Positions 15,320 to 23,814 of a DNA stretch of 64,000 bases are shown piece by piece. Position 1 is the first letter of the stretch, and each line of letters begins with the position of its first letter. The translations under genes and the position numbers were made by a program. Under the pieces are notes generated by a model. It was not told the DNA's origin, did not search any database, and saw nothing but the letters and a program-made list of their open reading frames with translations. This stretch comes from Parabacteroides johnsonii DSM 18315 (GTDB lineage: Bacteria > Bacteroidota > Bacteroidia > Bacteroidales > Tannerellaceae), in NCBI RefSeq assembly GCF_025151045.1, contig NZ_CP102285.1, positions 4,030,001-4,094,000 of the forward strand, read 5' to 3'.

Positions 15320-17171
15320 CTTCTTCTACAACTAAGTTATCAATGATAAAGTTCTGTCGCTCCATCGTATTCTTGCCCATATAGAACTCCAGCATATCTT
15401 TTACGAGGTCCTCTTTCTTCATGGTAACCGGGTCCAGGCGGATATCCTTTCCGATAAAATGCTTGAACTCGTCCGGCGAGATCTCTCCCAAACCTTTGAA
15501 TCGGGTGATCTCGGCGTTTTTCCCGGCGGCGGCGATTGCGTTCACGCGCTCTTCCTCGCTGTAGCAATACCAGGTCTTCTGTTTGTTGCGTACGCGGAAC
15601 AACGGCGTTTGCAGGATATAGACATGGTTCCGCTTGATCAGGTCCGGGAAGAACTGAAGGAAGAAGGTGATTAGCAACAAGCGGATGTGCATACCGTCCA
15701 CATCGGCATCGGTCGCAATGATCACTTTGTTGTAGCGCAAACCTTCCAGTCCGTCTTCTATGTTCAAGGCGGCCTGTAGCAGGTTGAACTCTTCGTTCTC
15801 GTACACGATTTTCTTGGTCAGCCCGAAACTGTTCAACGGCTTACCACGAAGGCTGAACACCGCTTGCAGGTTCGGATCGCGGCTTTTCGTGATAGAACCG
15901 CTTGCTGAGTCTCCCTCGGTGATGAAGATGCAGCTGTCTTCCAGATTGTCGCCTTTCGTGTCGTTCAGGTGGATACGGCAGTCGCGCAGCTTCTTGTTGT
16001 GCAGGTTTGCCTTTTTCGCCCGTTCGCGGGCCAGCTTGGTCACCCCGGCAATTGCCTTGCGCTCTTTCTCCGATTCTTGGATCTTGCGTAGCAGGGCATC
16101 CGATGTCTCCGCATTCTTGTGTAGATAGTTGTCCAGTTCCTTCTTGATGAAGTCCCCGATAAACTTGCCGACCGAAGGCCCGTCCGGTCCCATGTCTTTC
16201 GAGCCTAACTTGGTCTTTGTCTGACTCTCGAATACTGGTTCCTCCACCTTGATGCTGATGGCCGCCACCACGCCGGCGCGGATGTCCGAGTATTCGAAGT
16301 TCTTGTTGTAGTATTCTTTTATGACACGTCCCAACGCCTCGCGGAAGGCGGAAAGGTGCGTGCCTCCCTGTGTCGTATGCTGGCCGTTGACAAACGAGTA
16401 ATATTCTTCCCCGTACTGGTTACTGTGGGTAATGACTACTTCTATGTCTTCTCCCTTCAGGTGGACGATCGGATATAAAGGCTCTGTCGTCATGTTCTCG
16501 TTCAGCAGGTCCACAAGGCCGTTGCGTGAATGGAACTTCTTGCCGTTGAAGATAATCGTCAGTCCGGAGTTGAGGAACACATAATTCTTCAGCAGGCTCT
16601 CGATATATTCGTCTTTATACTGGTAATCCTTGAATATCTCCTTGTCCGGGATGAAATAGGTAAGCGTCCCGTTTGCCTCCTCCGTCGGGCAGATCGGGGC
16701 TTCCTCTGTGATGACCGCCTTGCTGTATTCCACTCGCTTGCATTCGCCATCGCGATGGCTGGTGATCAGGAAGTAGCTGCTCAGCGCATTTACGGCCTTG
16801 ATACCGACTCCGTTCAATCCGACTGACTTTTTGAAAGCCTTACTATCGTACTTCGCCCCGGTATTCATCTTGCTGGAGACGTCGACCACTTTGCCCAGCG
16901 GAACACCGCGGCCATAGTCGCGTACGGAGACGGTGCCTTCTTCAACGGTCACTTCTATGGTTTTACCGTAACCCATCATATATTCGTCGATGGAGTTATC
17001 CAGCACCTCTTTCAGCAATACATAAATACCGTCATCGGCATAACTACCGTCTCCTAACTTCCCGATATACATACCGGGACGGCGACGGATATGTTCCATC
17101 CAGTCAAGCGTCTTGATATCGTCATCGTTGTACGCTGTCGGCTGTTGCATTGTTGAATTTAGTTCGTCCAT
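15306..17171 (-). CDS. parE: DNA topoisomerase IV subunit B
   Basis: A 621-residue type IIA topoisomerase ATPase subunit, which with ParC separates replicated chromosomes. The GHKL ATPase has [18 protein letters not shown] and [12 protein letters not shown]; the TOPRIM domain has EGDSASG and [10 protein letters not shown]. It is a ParE rather than GyrB by its length and [15 protein letters not shown] start. An in-frame start 21 codons upstream exists but would translate a run of TTTCAAT repeats, so the start at 17171 (MDELNS) is preferred. Confidence 0.93.
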   Translation of the reverse strand: MDELNSTMQQPTAYNDDDIKTLDWMEHIRRRPGMYIGKLGDGSYADDGIYVLLKEVLDNSIDEYMMGYGKTIEVTVEEGTVSVRDYGRGVPLGKVVDVSSKMNTGAKYDSKAFKKSVGLNGVGIKAVNALSSYFLITSHRDGECKRVEYSKAVITEEAPICPTEEANGTLTYFIPDKEIFKDYQYKDEYIESLLKNYVFLNSGLTIIFNGKKFHSRNGLVDLLNENMTTEPLYPIVHLKGEDIEVVITHSNQYGEEYYSFVNGQHTTQGGTHLSAFREALGRVIKEYYNKNFEYSDIRAGVVAAISIKVEEPVFESQTKTKLGSKDMGPDGPSVGKFIGDFIKKELDNYLHKNAETSDALLRKIQESEKERKAIAGVTKLARERAKKANLHNKKLRDCRIHLNDTKGDNLEDSCIFITEGDSASGSITKSRDPNLQAVFSLRGKPLNSFGLTKKIVYENEEFNLLQAALNIEDGLEGLRYNKVIIATDADVDGMHIRLLLITFFLQFFPDLIKRNHVYILQTPLFRVRNKQKTWYCYSEEERVNAIAAAGKNAEITRFKGLGEISPDEFKHFIGKDIRLDPVTMKKEDLVKDMLEFYMGKNTMERQNFIIDNLVVEEDVVN

Positions 17172-17206
17172 TTTGAAAATTGAAAATTGAAAGTTGAAAA
17201 TTGAAA
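17172..17206. repeat. Short TTTCAAT-type tandem repeat before parE
   Basis: On the minus strand, CTTTCAATTTTCAACTTTC-like words repeat about five times in 35 bases directly before the parE start. Such AT-rich tandem words are common between Bacteroidetes genes. They may set leader length, or they may be simple slippage products. Confidence 0.6.
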
Positions 17207-17243
17207 GACTGGGAATAAGAGAATAAAGAATCACTTTCCCCTT

Positions 17244-18383
17244 TCAACTCTTCCCTTTCAACTGTTTAATGTATGCTCTTCTTGTCTTGTGATGTTCGCG
17301 TTTGAAATAATCCCACTGTGCCTGTACGGCATTGTTTGTTTCCAGCTCCGGATTGCTTTCTGCATAAACGGCTCCGACGCTCTTGTAAACAGGAATCAGG
17401 TCGTTGAACAGCAACGCGTTCACACCCTTGCTCTGATATTCCGGCAAGACTCCCGTCAGGTAGAGGTCGATCACTTTCGGCTTGCTCTTCAAAGCCTTCA
17501 GCAGGTAGATCCAGCCGAATGGGAAAAGATGCCCTTTCGCTTTCTGCATAGCCTTGGATAGGTTGGGAAGCGAGATGCCAAAGCCAACCACTTCGTCATC
17601 TTCCTCGCGGACGATAAGCGTCACCAGGTCGTAGCGAAGCATCGGAATGTACATATTAATGTAGTAGTCGATCTGCTTTTGGGTCAGACGTGCGAATCCA
17701 TATAACGGTGCGTACGATTCGTTCAATGTCTGGAATACCTTCTGTGCGTACGGCATGATCGATTTTGCGTTCTTGAACTTCATTACCTTCAGCCCGTATT
17801 TCTTCTTTACGATCTCACCGATACGCAAATGTTTTTCCGGCACTCCGTCCGGTATATAGATCTTGAACTCGTGCCAGTCCTGGTCTTTCGTATATCCCAT
17901 ACGCTCCATTTGCTTCGGATAGTAAGGATAATTGTAGATGGTCGCCATCGTTCCGATCTGGTCGAACCCTTCGATCAGCATTCCTTCGTGGTCCATATCG
18001 GTAAAACCCATCGGCCCGTGCAGCGCGTCCATGCCTTGCTCTTTCGCCCATTTCTCTACGGCACCGAACAAAGCATCCACTACTTCAACGTCGTCGATAA
18101 AGTCGACAAACCCGAAGCGTGCATGTTTCTGATTCCACGTCTCATTGCTCCGGCGGTTGATCATCCCTGCGATACGTCCCACAACCTTCCCGTCTTTATA
18201 TGCTAAAAAGTAGATGGCATCACACACTTCGAACGCCGGATTCTTCTTTTTATCCAACGTCACCATCTCTTCTTCGATCAGGCCGGGCACGTGATACGGG
18301 TTGCCTTTATATAATTCGATATTGAACTTTACGAACTTTTTGAGTTCCTTCTTACTGGTAACTTCTTTAATTACTACGCTCAT
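17244..18383 (-). CDS. GNAT-like N-acetyltransferase domain protein
   Basis: A 379-residue cytoplasmic protein of a conserved Bacteroidetes family. The N-terminal half has a GNAT-like pattern (FLAYKDGKVVGRIAGMINRR, then HGPMGFTDMDHEGMLI), and a second acyltransferase-like half contains YLTGVLPEYQSKGVNALLF, resembling the acetyl-CoA-binding segment. The acceptor is unknown. Homologues have sometimes been labelled GTP cyclohydrolase, which the sequence does not support. It lies 72 bases before parE on the same strand and has a TAAATTTG -7 box (complement of 18404-18411) in front. Confidence 0.75.
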   Translation of the reverse strand: MSVVIKEVTSKKELKKFVKFNIELYKGNPYHVPGLIEEEMVTLDKKKNPAFEVCDAIYFLAYKDGKVVGRIAGMINRRSNETWNQKHARFGFVDFIDDVEVVDALFGAVEKWAKEQGMDALHGPMGFTDMDHEGMLIEGFDQIGTMATIYNYPYYPKQMERMGYTKDQDWHEFKIYIPDGVPEKHLRIGEIVKKKYGLKVMKFKNAKSIMPYAQKVFQTLNESYAPLYGFARLTQKQIDYYINMYIPMLRYDLVTLIVREEDDEVVGFGISLPNLSKAMQKAKGHLFPFGWIYLLKALKSKPKVIDLYLTGVLPEYQSKGVNALLFNDLIPVYKSVGAVYAESNPELETNNAVQAQWDYFKREHHKTRRAYIKQLKGKS

Positions 18384-18503
18384 CGGTCATTTAGTTTGAA
18401 CGGCAAATTTACACAATTAATTCATTTTTAGTGCCGGTTGGCAGGAAGAAATTGTTTTCTCTTCTTGATTATGTGAAATCTTCGGCATCAATTTTGTGTT
18501 CGA

Positions 18504-18607
18504 TGTAAGTGTAATTTGTTTTCGGCAATGTCGAATATGTTTTTGACAATGTCGTGTATATTTTCGACAACGTAGAGTATATACACGACAACGTCGAAAA
18601 CAGATTA
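18504..18607. repeat. Intergenic repeat: three direct 21-base units plus one inverted, copy 1
   Basis: Three consecutive 21-base units (18519-18539, 18540-18560, 18561-18581) share the core GACAAYGTCG and end in TATA or TATG. A fourth unit follows in inverted orientation (TACACGACAACGTCGAAAA at 18582-18600). Flanking arms AAGTGTAATTTG and CAGATTACACTT extend the inverted symmetry. A second copy of the same length, about 84% identical by eye and without gaps, lies at 42574-42677 in the same orientation. It is upstream of the polysaccharide locus, between divergent genes, so it is not a simple terminator. Confidence 0.9.
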
Positions 18608-18738
18608 CACTTGCACCGGAATTGAAACGGGCCGTAATGGTTGGCCGGTGAAATGGAAGGGATTGTGCTTTTTTATCTCTGTCTCGATCCTTTTGTACAA
18701 ATAACTCGATTTTAAAGTGTGTAATGATTCCAATTTCT

Positions 18739-18746
18739 TATCTTTG
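18739..18746 (+). promoter_or_regulatory. -7 box upstream of ugd
   Basis: TATCTTTG matches the Bacteroidetes TAnnTTTG box and would give a leader of about 90 bases before ugd. The -33 position lacks a TTTG. It may be the promoter of the polysaccharide locus. Confidence 0.45.
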
Positions 18747-18846
18747 TGGCGTTTTCGTTATTTCCTGTATGGGAGTGACGAACCTGTGTGTACTCCAAAC
18801 TCTGCTTGGAGGCATTGATATCTAACATTTATTTGATTATAAAATC

Positions 18847-20160
18847 ATGAAAATAGCTATCGTCGGGACAGGTTATGTGGGACTTGTCACCGGTACTTGT
18901 TTTGCAGAAATGGGAACCGAAGTTTTCTGCGTCGATGTAAATGCCGAAAAGATCACAAACCTGAAACAAGGTATCATCCCTATCTACGAACCCGGTCTTG
19001 AAGAGATGGTCCACCGTAACCAGCAAGCCGGCCGTCTCCATTTCACAACCGATTTGACAGAATGCCTGAACGAGGTCGAAGTCCTTTTCAGCGCTGTAGG
19101 TACTCCTCCCGACGAAGATGGCAGCGCCGACCTGAAATATGTGCTCGAAGTAGCCCGTACCGTTGGGCGCAACATGACCAAACATCTCCTTGTCGTGACG
19201 AAGAGCACCGTTCCGGTAGGTACGGCCCGTAAGGTGCGTGAGGCGATCCAGGAAGAGCTGGACAAACGAGGTTTACCGATCGAGTTCGATGTCGCTTCGA
19301 ACCCCGAATTCTTGAAGGAGGGGGCGGCTATCAAGGACTTTATGAGTCCGGACCGTGTGGTGGTAGGCGTCGAATCGGAGCGTGCAAAGGAGCTGATGAC
19401 TCGCCTGTACCGTCCGTTCTTGTTGAATAACTTCCGTGTGATTTTCATGGATGTACCATCCGCCGAGATGACGAAATATGCGGCCAATGCCATGTTAGCT
19501 ACCCGTATCAGCTTTATGAACGATGTCGCGAACCTGTGTGAGATTGTCGGCGCCGATGTGAATATGGTGCGTAAGGGGATCGGCTCGGATGCCCGTATCG
19601 GCAATCGTTTTCTGTATGCCGGTATCGGCTATGGAGGTTCCTGTTTCCCGAAGGATATAAAAGCGTTGATCAAAACAGCTAATTCTAACGGTTACCGCAT
19701 GCGTATTTTAGAAGCGGTCGAAGAGGTCAACGAAGAGCAGAAATCCATCTTGTTCCGTAAACTGGATGATTATTTCAAGGGTGATCTGAAAGGCAAGCGT
19801 GTCGCTATGTGGGGCTTGGCCTTCAAGCCGGAAACGGACGATATGCGCGAAGCTCCTTCTCTGATCCTGATCGATAGATTATTGGCTTCCGGTTGCGAAG
19901 TGTATGTCTACGATCCTGTCTCGATGGAAGAAACCCGCCGTCGCTTGGGAGACACCATCCATTATGCCAAAGATATCTATGATGCGGTAGTGGATGCCGA
20001 CGCCCTCCTGCTCGTCACGGAATGGAAAGAATTCCGTATGCCTTCCTGGTCGGCTGTCAAAAAACTGATGGCAACCCCTCTGATCTTGGATGGCCGGAAT
20101 ATTTACGATGTAAAGGAATTGGAGGAGAATGGGTTTGTTTATCATTGCGTAGGAAGATAA
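18847..20160 (+). CDS. ugd: UDP-glucose 6-dehydrogenase
   Basis: A 437-residue NAD-dependent dehydrogenase that oxidises UDP-glucose to UDP-glucuronate, a precursor for acidic capsular sugars. The N-terminal Rossmann motif is IVGTGYVGLVTGTCFA; NPEFLKEG and the catalytic Cys266 in GYGGSCFPKD are visible, followed by the C-terminal UDP-binding domain. Length is normal. Its base composition resembles the core chromosome, unlike the AT-rich genes after 21.5 kb, so it may be the conserved edge of the polysaccharide locus. A 24-codon frame overlaps its stop. Confidence 0.95.
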   Translation: MKIAIVGTGYVGLVTGTCFAEMGTEVFCVDVNAEKITNLKQGIIPIYEPGLEEMVHRNQQAGRLHFTTDLTECLNEVEVLFSAVGTPPDEDGSADLKYVLEVARTVGRNMTKHLLVVTKSTVPVGTARKVREAIQEELDKRGLPIEFDVASNPEFLKEGAAIKDFMSPDRVVVGVESERAKELMTRLYRPFLLNNFRVIFMDVPSAEMTKYAANAMLATRISFMNDVANLCEIVGADVNMVRKGIGSDARIGNRFLYAGIGYGGSCFPKDIKALIKTANSNGYRMRILEAVEEVNEEQKSILFRKLDDYFKGDLKGKRVAMWGLAFKPETDDMREAPSLILIDRLLASGCEVYVYDPVSMEETRRRLGDTIHYAKDIYDAVVDADALLLVTEWKEFRMPSWSAVKKLMATPLILDGRNIYDVKELEENGFVYHCVGR

Positions 20161-20234
20161 TGGATAATCCGAGCTATTGGTATTTGAGAAGCAGATTGCA
20201 GATCATTTGTCAGAAGGATGAAGTATCAGTTTAA
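20160..20234 (+). CDS. Possible 24-residue peptide overlapping the ugd stop
   Basis: An ATG overlaps the ugd stop as TAATG and opens a frame of 24 codons beginning MDNPSYWYLRSRLQ and ending at 20234. Stop-start overlap favours re-initiation, but the peptide matches nothing I recognise and could be chance or the remnant of a larger gene. Confidence 0.2.
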   Translation: MDNPSYWYLRSRLQIICQKDEVSV

Positions 20235-20252
20235 AAATAATATATAGAGAGG

Positions 20253-20570
20253 ATGGATAAAAACGAAATATTACAAGCTATCAAGACAACAGCCAAACAG
20301 ATTATGCCCTCTGGTACGCGAGTGATTTTGTTTGGCTCGCAAGCTCGTGGAGATGCTCGTGAAGATTCTGATTGGGATATTTTGATTCTTTTGAATAAAG
20401 AAAAGTTGGACAATTCAGATCATGATAACTATTCTTATCCTTTGTTTGAGTTGGGATGGAATATCAATGCTCAAATACATCCCATGCTCTATACCACAAA
20501 AGATTGGTTGAAGCGAAAATTCTCTATCTTGTATAAAAACGTAGAGCAGGAGGGAATTGAGTTATGTTGA
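20253..20570 (+). CDS. MNT-type minimal nucleotidyltransferase
   Basis: A 105-residue protein of the polymerase-beta fold with the GSxxRGxxxxxSDxD signature: G28-S29-Q-A-R-G-D and D40-W-D42 as metal-binding residues. Such small proteins are usually the antitoxin-like half of MNT/HEPN pairs and can AMPylate the HEPN partner. Here the position where HEPN should start holds only a short open frame. It sits between ugd and the Bro-N gene on the same strand at the head of the polysaccharide locus. Confidence 0.85.
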   Translation: MDKNEILQAIKTTAKQIMPSGTRVILFGSQARGDAREDSDWDILILLNKEKLDNSDHDNYSYPLFELGWNINAQIHPMLYTTKDWLKRKFSILYKNVEQEGIELC

Positions 20571-20617
20571 CAATGGAGGAACTATTGACATTGGGAAAAG
20601 GGAGCTTGGATCATTAA
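20564..20617 (+). pseudogene. Short frame where a HEPN partner would start
   Basis: An ATG overlaps the end of the nucleotidyltransferase gene (as in MNT-HEPN operons) but the frame stops after 17 residues (MLTMEELLTLGKGSLDH). It may be the remnant of a deleted HEPN gene. The match is to position and general style only, so this is tentative. Confidence 0.25.
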
Positions 20618-20650
20618 TGAATACGTCCGATAGTCTTAAAAACTAAAACC

Positions 20651-21490
20651 ATGACAAAGAAAGAAGCAATCAAAATCTTTGAAGAAAAGAAAGTACGTAC
20701 CCTTTGGGATGACGAGACGGAGGAATGGTATTTCTCTGTTGTTGATGTAGTGAGTGTGCTTACGGACAGTGAGAACCCACGTAGGTATTGGAGTGATTTG
20801 AAACGGAAGTTATCCGTAGAGGGGAGCCAGTTGTACGCTCAAATCGTACAACTGAAATTACCATCAGCAGACGGTAAATATTATAAAACAGATGTCGCCA
20901 CAACGGAACAGTTGTTCCGCCTGATCCAATCCATCCCATCCCCTAAAGCCGAGCCGTTCAAACTCTGGATGGCACAAGTCGCCAAAGAACGTTTGGACGA
21001 GATGCAAGATCCGGAACTGACGATTGACCGGGCAATGAAGGAGTATAAAGCGTTAGGTTATTCAGATCATTGGATCAACCAACGTTTGAAAAGCATCGAA
21101 ATCCGTAAAGACCTGACGGACGAATGGAAACGGCATGGTCTGCAGGAAGGTGTACAGTTTGCAACTCTTACGGATATTATTTATCAAACTTGGTCCGGTA
21201 AAACCTCTAAAGAATATAAACGTTTTAAAGGTTTGAAGAAAGAAAGCCTCCGCGATAATATGACGAACACCGAGCTTGCCCTCAATATGCTGGCAGAAGC
21301 GGCTACTACGGAGTTGTCCAAAGAGAAAGACCCGCAGCATTTTGAAGAGCACGCCCAAATTGCCCAACAAGGCGGAAAAGCAGCTGAAGCTGCCCGTAAA
21401 CAGTTGGAAAGCGACTTGGGACATTCGGTGATTTCTCCGCTGAATGCGAAGAGTGGGTTGAGATTAGAAAAGAAAAAAGATAAAGAATAA
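20651..21490 (+). CDS. Bro-N domain protein (DinD/antirepressor-like)
   Basis: A 279-residue protein with an N-terminal BRO-type DNA-binding domain (about 5-110: VRTLWDDETEEWYFSVVDVV, then ENPRRYWSDLKRKL) and a helical C-terminal part resembling DinD (DIIYQTWSGKTSKEYKRFKGLKKESLRDNMT). Bro-N proteins occur in phages and as chromosomal accessory genes; DinD relatives inhibit RecA filaments. The gene has near-core composition and ends three bases before the wzx start, so it may be transcribed with the locus. A role in capsule control is only a guess. Confidence 0.85.
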   Translation: MTKKEAIKIFEEKKVRTLWDDETEEWYFSVVDVVSVLTDSENPRRYWSDLKRKLSVEGSQLYAQIVQLKLPSADGKYYKTDVATTEQLFRLIQSIPSPKAEPFKLWMAQVAKERLDEMQDPELTIDRAMKEYKALGYSDHWINQRLKSIEIRKDLTDEWKRHGLQEGVQFATLTDIIYQTWSGKTSKEYKRFKGLKKESLRDNMTNTELALNMLAEAATTELSKEKDPQHFEEHAQIAQQGGKAAEAARKQLESDLGHSVISPLNAKSGLRLEKKKDKE

Positions 21491-21493
21491 TAG

Positions 21494-22936
21494 ATGGCAG
21501 AACAGACATTGAAAGAAAAGACGGCGAAGGGACTCTTTTGGGGAGGATTGAATACAGGTATTCAGCAGATATTGAATGTTGTATTTGGGGTGTTTTTAGC
21601 CCGTTTATTATCTCCTGGAGATTATGGTTTGGTTGGAATGTTAGGTGTTTTCATGGGGATTGCAACTGTTTTATTTGATAGTGGTTTTGGTTTGGCTTTG
21701 ATAAATCGGAAAGAAGTAAAGCATGATGATTATAATTCTGTATTTTGGTTTAGTTTTTTAGTCGGAGTTATTTGTTATGTGGTTCTTTTTTTTTCTGCTC
21801 CACTCATAGCTGATTTTTTTGGACATATTGAATTAATTGATTTATCACGTATTCTTTTTCTTTGGTTTTTAATAGGCTCTACTTCTGTTGCACCAAGTGC
21901 AATGTTAATGAAGAAAATGATGTTTAAAGAGCGTGCAAAAGTCGATATCTGTGCGATGATATTTTCTGGTGTCGTGGGAGTTGTATTGGCTATTAAAGGT
22001 TTTGCCTATTGGGGAATTGTAATACAAACTGTGGCGAATAGTTTGGTTGGTACTGTTTTACGTTGGTATTATGTGTCATGGCATCCGACTTTAACTTTTA
22101 AAATTGCTCCCTTAAAGGAAATGTATGTGTTTGGAATAAAAGTTTTTTTGACAAATGTATTCAGCCAAATTAATGCAAATATATTTTCTATTTTGTTAGG
22201 TCGCTTTTATAAACCTGAACAAGTGGGATATTACACGCAAGGAAATAAATGGATGAATATGGGATACTCTTTTGTCTGGAATATGATAGGAGGTGTTTCT
22301 TTGCCTGTTTTGACAGAAGTTGTTGCTGATGTTAAAAGACAACAGAATGTGTTTCGTAAGATGTTACGTTTTGTGTCTTTTATATCCTTCCCTTCAATGT
22401 TAGGATTGGCTTTAGTCGCACAAGAATTGATCGTAATAGGAGTTTCTGATAAATGGTTGCCTTGTGTTCCTATTATGCAATTATTATGTGTATGGGGAGC
22501 TGTGGCGCCTATTGGCAATTTGTATAGCCATGTATTATTGAGCCATGGTAAATCCGAGTTGTATTTATATTGTACGATTTTTTTAGGTGTTTTTCAATTG
22601 ATCGTTGTTATCTGTATGTTACCTTTTGGTGTCTATTATATGGTTTTAGCATTTGTTGTAGTAAATATATTGTGGCTATTTGTTTGGCATTATTTTGTAA
22701 ATAAATGTATTGAAGTTCATGTTTTAGATGTATTAAAAGATGTTCTTCCATTTTTTTCTATTACTATTGCTATATTAGGTGTTACCTATTTTATTACAAA
22801 ATCAATTGAGAATATATATATGCTTTTTATAAGTAAGGTAATTGTTGCGGTATTTTTGTATTGTATGTCTATGTATTTGAGTAATTCTGTGATTTTTAAA
22901 GAATCTATATCTTTTCTCTTAAAAAAAAATAATTAG
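21494..22936 (+). CDS. Polysaccharide flippase (Wzx-like, MOP superfamily)
   Basis: A 480-residue membrane protein with about 12-14 hydrophobic segments, starting TAKGLFWGGLNTGIQQILNVV, a typical start of the Wzx/TuaB-type branch. It would move lipid-linked repeat units across the inner membrane. From here the DNA becomes strongly AT-rich. A T9 run (21786-21794) lies in the coding region and an A9 run near the 3' end. No Wzy polymerase is found nearby. Confidence 0.9.
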   Translation: MAEQTLKEKTAKGLFWGGLNTGIQQILNVVFGVFLARLLSPGDYGLVGMLGVFMGIATVLFDSGFGLALINRKEVKHDDYNSVFWFSFLVGVICYVVLFFSAPLIADFFGHIELIDLSRILFLWFLIGSTSVAPSAMLMKKMMFKERAKVDICAMIFSGVVGVVLAIKGFAYWGIVIQTVANSLVGTVLRWYYVSWHPTLTFKIAPLKEMYVFGIKVFLTNVFSQINANIFSILLGRFYKPEQVGYYTQGNKWMNMGYSFVWNMIGGVSLPVLTEVVADVKRQQNVFRKMLRFVSFISFPSMLGLALVAQELIVIGVSDKWLPCVPIMQLLCVWGAVAPIGNLYSHVLLSHGKSELYLYCTIFLGVFQLIVVICMLPFGVYYMVLAFVVVNILWLFVWHYFVNKCIEVHVLDVLKDVLPFFSITIAILGVTYFITKSIENIYMLFISKVIVAVFLYCMSMYLSNSVIFKESISFLLKKNN

Positions 22937-22983
22937 TTATAAAATTAATATTCTAGATAGTATATATAATCATGGATGGAAAT

Positions 22984-23814
22984 ATGAAATATGCATTATT
23001 AGTTAATACTTGTGATAAATTTGAAGATTGTTGGATCCCATTTTTTTCTCTTTTGAAAAAATATTGGCCAGATTGTTCTGGTAAAATATATTTAAATACA
23101 GAGTATAAATCTTATGTCGATGGAGAAATAAGTATTGAATCTATATGCGGATGTATAACAAAACAAATACCTGTGAAAAAACGAGCTACATGGAGCCAAT
23201 GTTTACGCTGGGCTTTAGAAAAAATAGATTATGATATTATTTTGTATATGCAGGAAGATTACTTTATAAAAAGTAGAGTAGATAATAATTGTGTTAATTA
23301 CTTTGTGGATTTGATGAAAAATAATTCTGGCATAGACTGTATACAGTTGACTCCAGGGGCTGTAAAACATAAAGGTAAATCAAAATATGAAAAATTAGAT
23401 GTTGTAGATAATACTTATTGGAGTACTATTTCTTGTCAGGCTTCATTATGGAGACGTGATGTTTTATTGAAATATATTCGAGATTATGAATCAGCATGGC
23501 AGTTTGAATGGTGGGGTAGTAAGCGGGCTAAGATTTTAAATGATAATTTTTTTGTTGTGAGTGATAGTTGGGTAGTGTCAGGAAAATACGAAATTATTCC
23601 TTATATTATTACTGGAGTTATAGGAGGTGCTTGGTATAAACCTGTTGTTGAATTGTTCAACAACAATAATCTACATGTAGATTATTCGCAAAGAGGATTT
23701 TTTGAAGAAAATAAATCTATAACTTGGTTTGAAAAACAGAAGCGAAGATTTTTTCAATTACCGGTGGAGGTAAGGAACTTGTGGAACTTGTTTTGGCTAA
23801 AAAGAAAGATTTGA
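22984..23814 (+). CDS. Glycosyltransferase-like protein of the polysaccharide locus
   Basis: A 276-residue protein starting MKYALLVNTCDKFEDCWIPF. The pattern of an N-terminal beta strand, an acidic segment YDIILYMQEDYFI that resembles a DxD-type site, and a C-terminal WFEKQKRRFF helix suggests a GT-A fold transferase, but no known family is certain. A start four codons upstream is also possible. Its stop overlaps the next start as TGATG/ATGA, so translation is coupled. Confidence 0.6.
   Translation: MKYALLVNTCDKFEDCWIPFFSLLKKYWPDCSGKIYLNTEYKSYVDGEISIESICGCITKQIPVKKRATWSQCLRWALEKIDYDIILYMQEDYFIKSRVDNNCVNYFVDLMKNNSGIDCIQLTPGAVKHKGKSKYEKLDVVDNTYWSTISCQASLWRRDVLLKYIRDYESAWQFEWWGSKRAKILNDNFFVVSDSWVVSGKYEIIPYIITGVIGGAWYKPVVELFNNNNLHVDYSQRGFFEENKSITWFEKQKRRFFQLPVEVRNLWNLFWLKRKI

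Larger units (their letters stand above)
18384..18846. other. Divergent intergenic region with repeat and promoters
   Basis: No gene is seen in this 463-base gap between the GNAT gene and ugd. It holds a minus-strand -7 box at 18404-18411, the 104-base repeat at 18504-18607, a plus-strand -7 box at 18739-18746, and a leader of about 90 bases before ugd with a small hairpin (GGAGT near 18771, ACTCC near 18791). Confidence 0.7.

Noticed and set aside
17172-17206. In-frame N-terminal extension of parE over the TTTCAAT repeat
   Set aside because: The extra residues are encoded by a simple repeat and are absent from the usual ParE start; MDELNS directly precedes the conserved part.
18519-18600. 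21-base units as a CRISPR array
   Set aside because: Units are directly adjacent without spacers, one is inverted, and no cas gene is present.
18504-18607. Repeat as an invertible promoter like those of Bacteroides fragilis capsule loci
   Set aside because: The inverted arms enclose only about 50 bases of further repeat units and no promoter box, and the -7 box of ugd lies outside. No serine or tyrosine invertase gene is adjacent.
20253-20617. Active MNT/HEPN toxin-antitoxin pair
   Set aside because: The HEPN half is missing; only 17 residues follow before a stop.
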